Part shown: positions 5,882 through 6,023 of the stretch, piece after piece
Numbering within the stretch: the first letter of the stretch is position 1
Layout of the letters: each line of letters begins with the position of its first letter
From: an uncultured Legionella sp.
GTDB taxonomy: Bacteria > Pseudomonadota > Gammaproteobacteria > Legionellales > Legionellaceae
DNA: 6,023 nt
NCBI GenBank assembly: GCA_903885895.1
Contig: CAISKC010000352.1
Coordinates: forward strand, 1-6,023
Direction: 5' to 3'
Translations under genes and position numbers: made by a program
Notes under the pieces: generated by a model
The model's database searches: none
Seen by the model: only the letters and a program-made list of their open reading frames with translations
Told to the model about the DNA's origin: nothing

Positions 5882-6023
5882 GTGACAGTTACCCCATTAG
5901 AACTATACCGTAACATCGGCATTGCAGCACACGTAGATGCCGGTAAAACCACGACAACTGAGCGTGTTTTATTTTACACCGGAACTTCGCATAAAATTGG
6001 TGAGGTTCATGATGGTGCCGCAA
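5882..6023 (+). CDS. fusA: Elongation factor G, N-terminal fragment (runs off window)
   Basis: EF-G is the GTPase that drives tRNA-mRNA translocation and, with ribosome recycling factor, ribosome splitting. Only the first 47 codons are in the window. The start is GTG, giving MTVTPLELYRNIGIAAHVDA. The G1 P-loop AHVDAGKTT lies at residues 16-24 with Lys22 and Thr23 for nucleotide binding. It is followed by TTERVLFYTG and HKIGEVHDGAA, which match E. coli EF-G closely. It lies 26 nt after rpsG in the standard str-operon order, and tuf would be expected further downstream. The frame is open to the window edge, so the rest of the roughly 700-residue protein is outside. The long form with the conserved RNIGI start rules out a tuf gene. 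Confidence 0.96.
   Translation, partial: MTVTPLELYRNIGIAAHVDAGKTTTTERVLFYTGTSHKIGEVHDGAA

Overview
The window is a block of ordinary housekeeping genes, all on the + strand, from a moderately AT-rich gammaproteobacterium. The proteins are clearly proteobacterial: SurA, the LolCD lipoprotein exporter, and the rpsL-rpsG-fusA order of the str operon. The ribosomal protein S7 start (MPRRREVPKREILPDP) and an acidic, Gly/Ser-rich insert in S7 resemble what I remember of Legionella and Coxiella S7. I therefore favour an organism in or near the Legionellales, with moderate confidence. This rests on memory of the proteins, not on a search.

Layout: (1) 1-1777 holds the 3' part of a lolC/lolE-family permease gene, overlapping by 8 nt the complete ATPase gene lolD; together they release lipoproteins from the inner membrane. 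(2) 1778-1933 is a 156-nt gap with a candidate sigma-70 promoter (TTGACA...TAGACT). (3) About 1934-4703 is a compact group surA-pdxA-folA: a periplasmic outer-membrane-protein chaperone, a vitamin B6 biosynthesis dehydrogenase and dihydrofolate reductase. pdxA and folA overlap by 8 nt. Compared with the E. coli order lptD-surA-pdxA-ksgA-apaG-apaH, lptD is not upstream and ksgA-apaGH are missing between pdxA and folA. (4) 4704-4916 is a 213-nt gap with a perfect 16-bp palindrome, a near-consensus promoter with a GC-rich discriminator, and a leader of about 95 nt. (5) 4917-6023 is the str operon: rpsL, rpsG and the first 47 codons of fusA, which runs off the window.

The genes serve envelope biogenesis (lolCD, surA), cofactor supply (pdxA, folA) and translation (rpsL, rpsG, fusA). 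No stretch over 300 nt lacks a gene. I see no mobile element, CRISPR array, tRNA, rRNA, phage gene or defence gene, and no evidence of a previously undescribed system. The points worth a second look are modest: the S7 insert, the very short rpsL-rpsG spacer, the unusual active-site segment of DHFR, the palindrome before the str promoter, and the gene-order differences.
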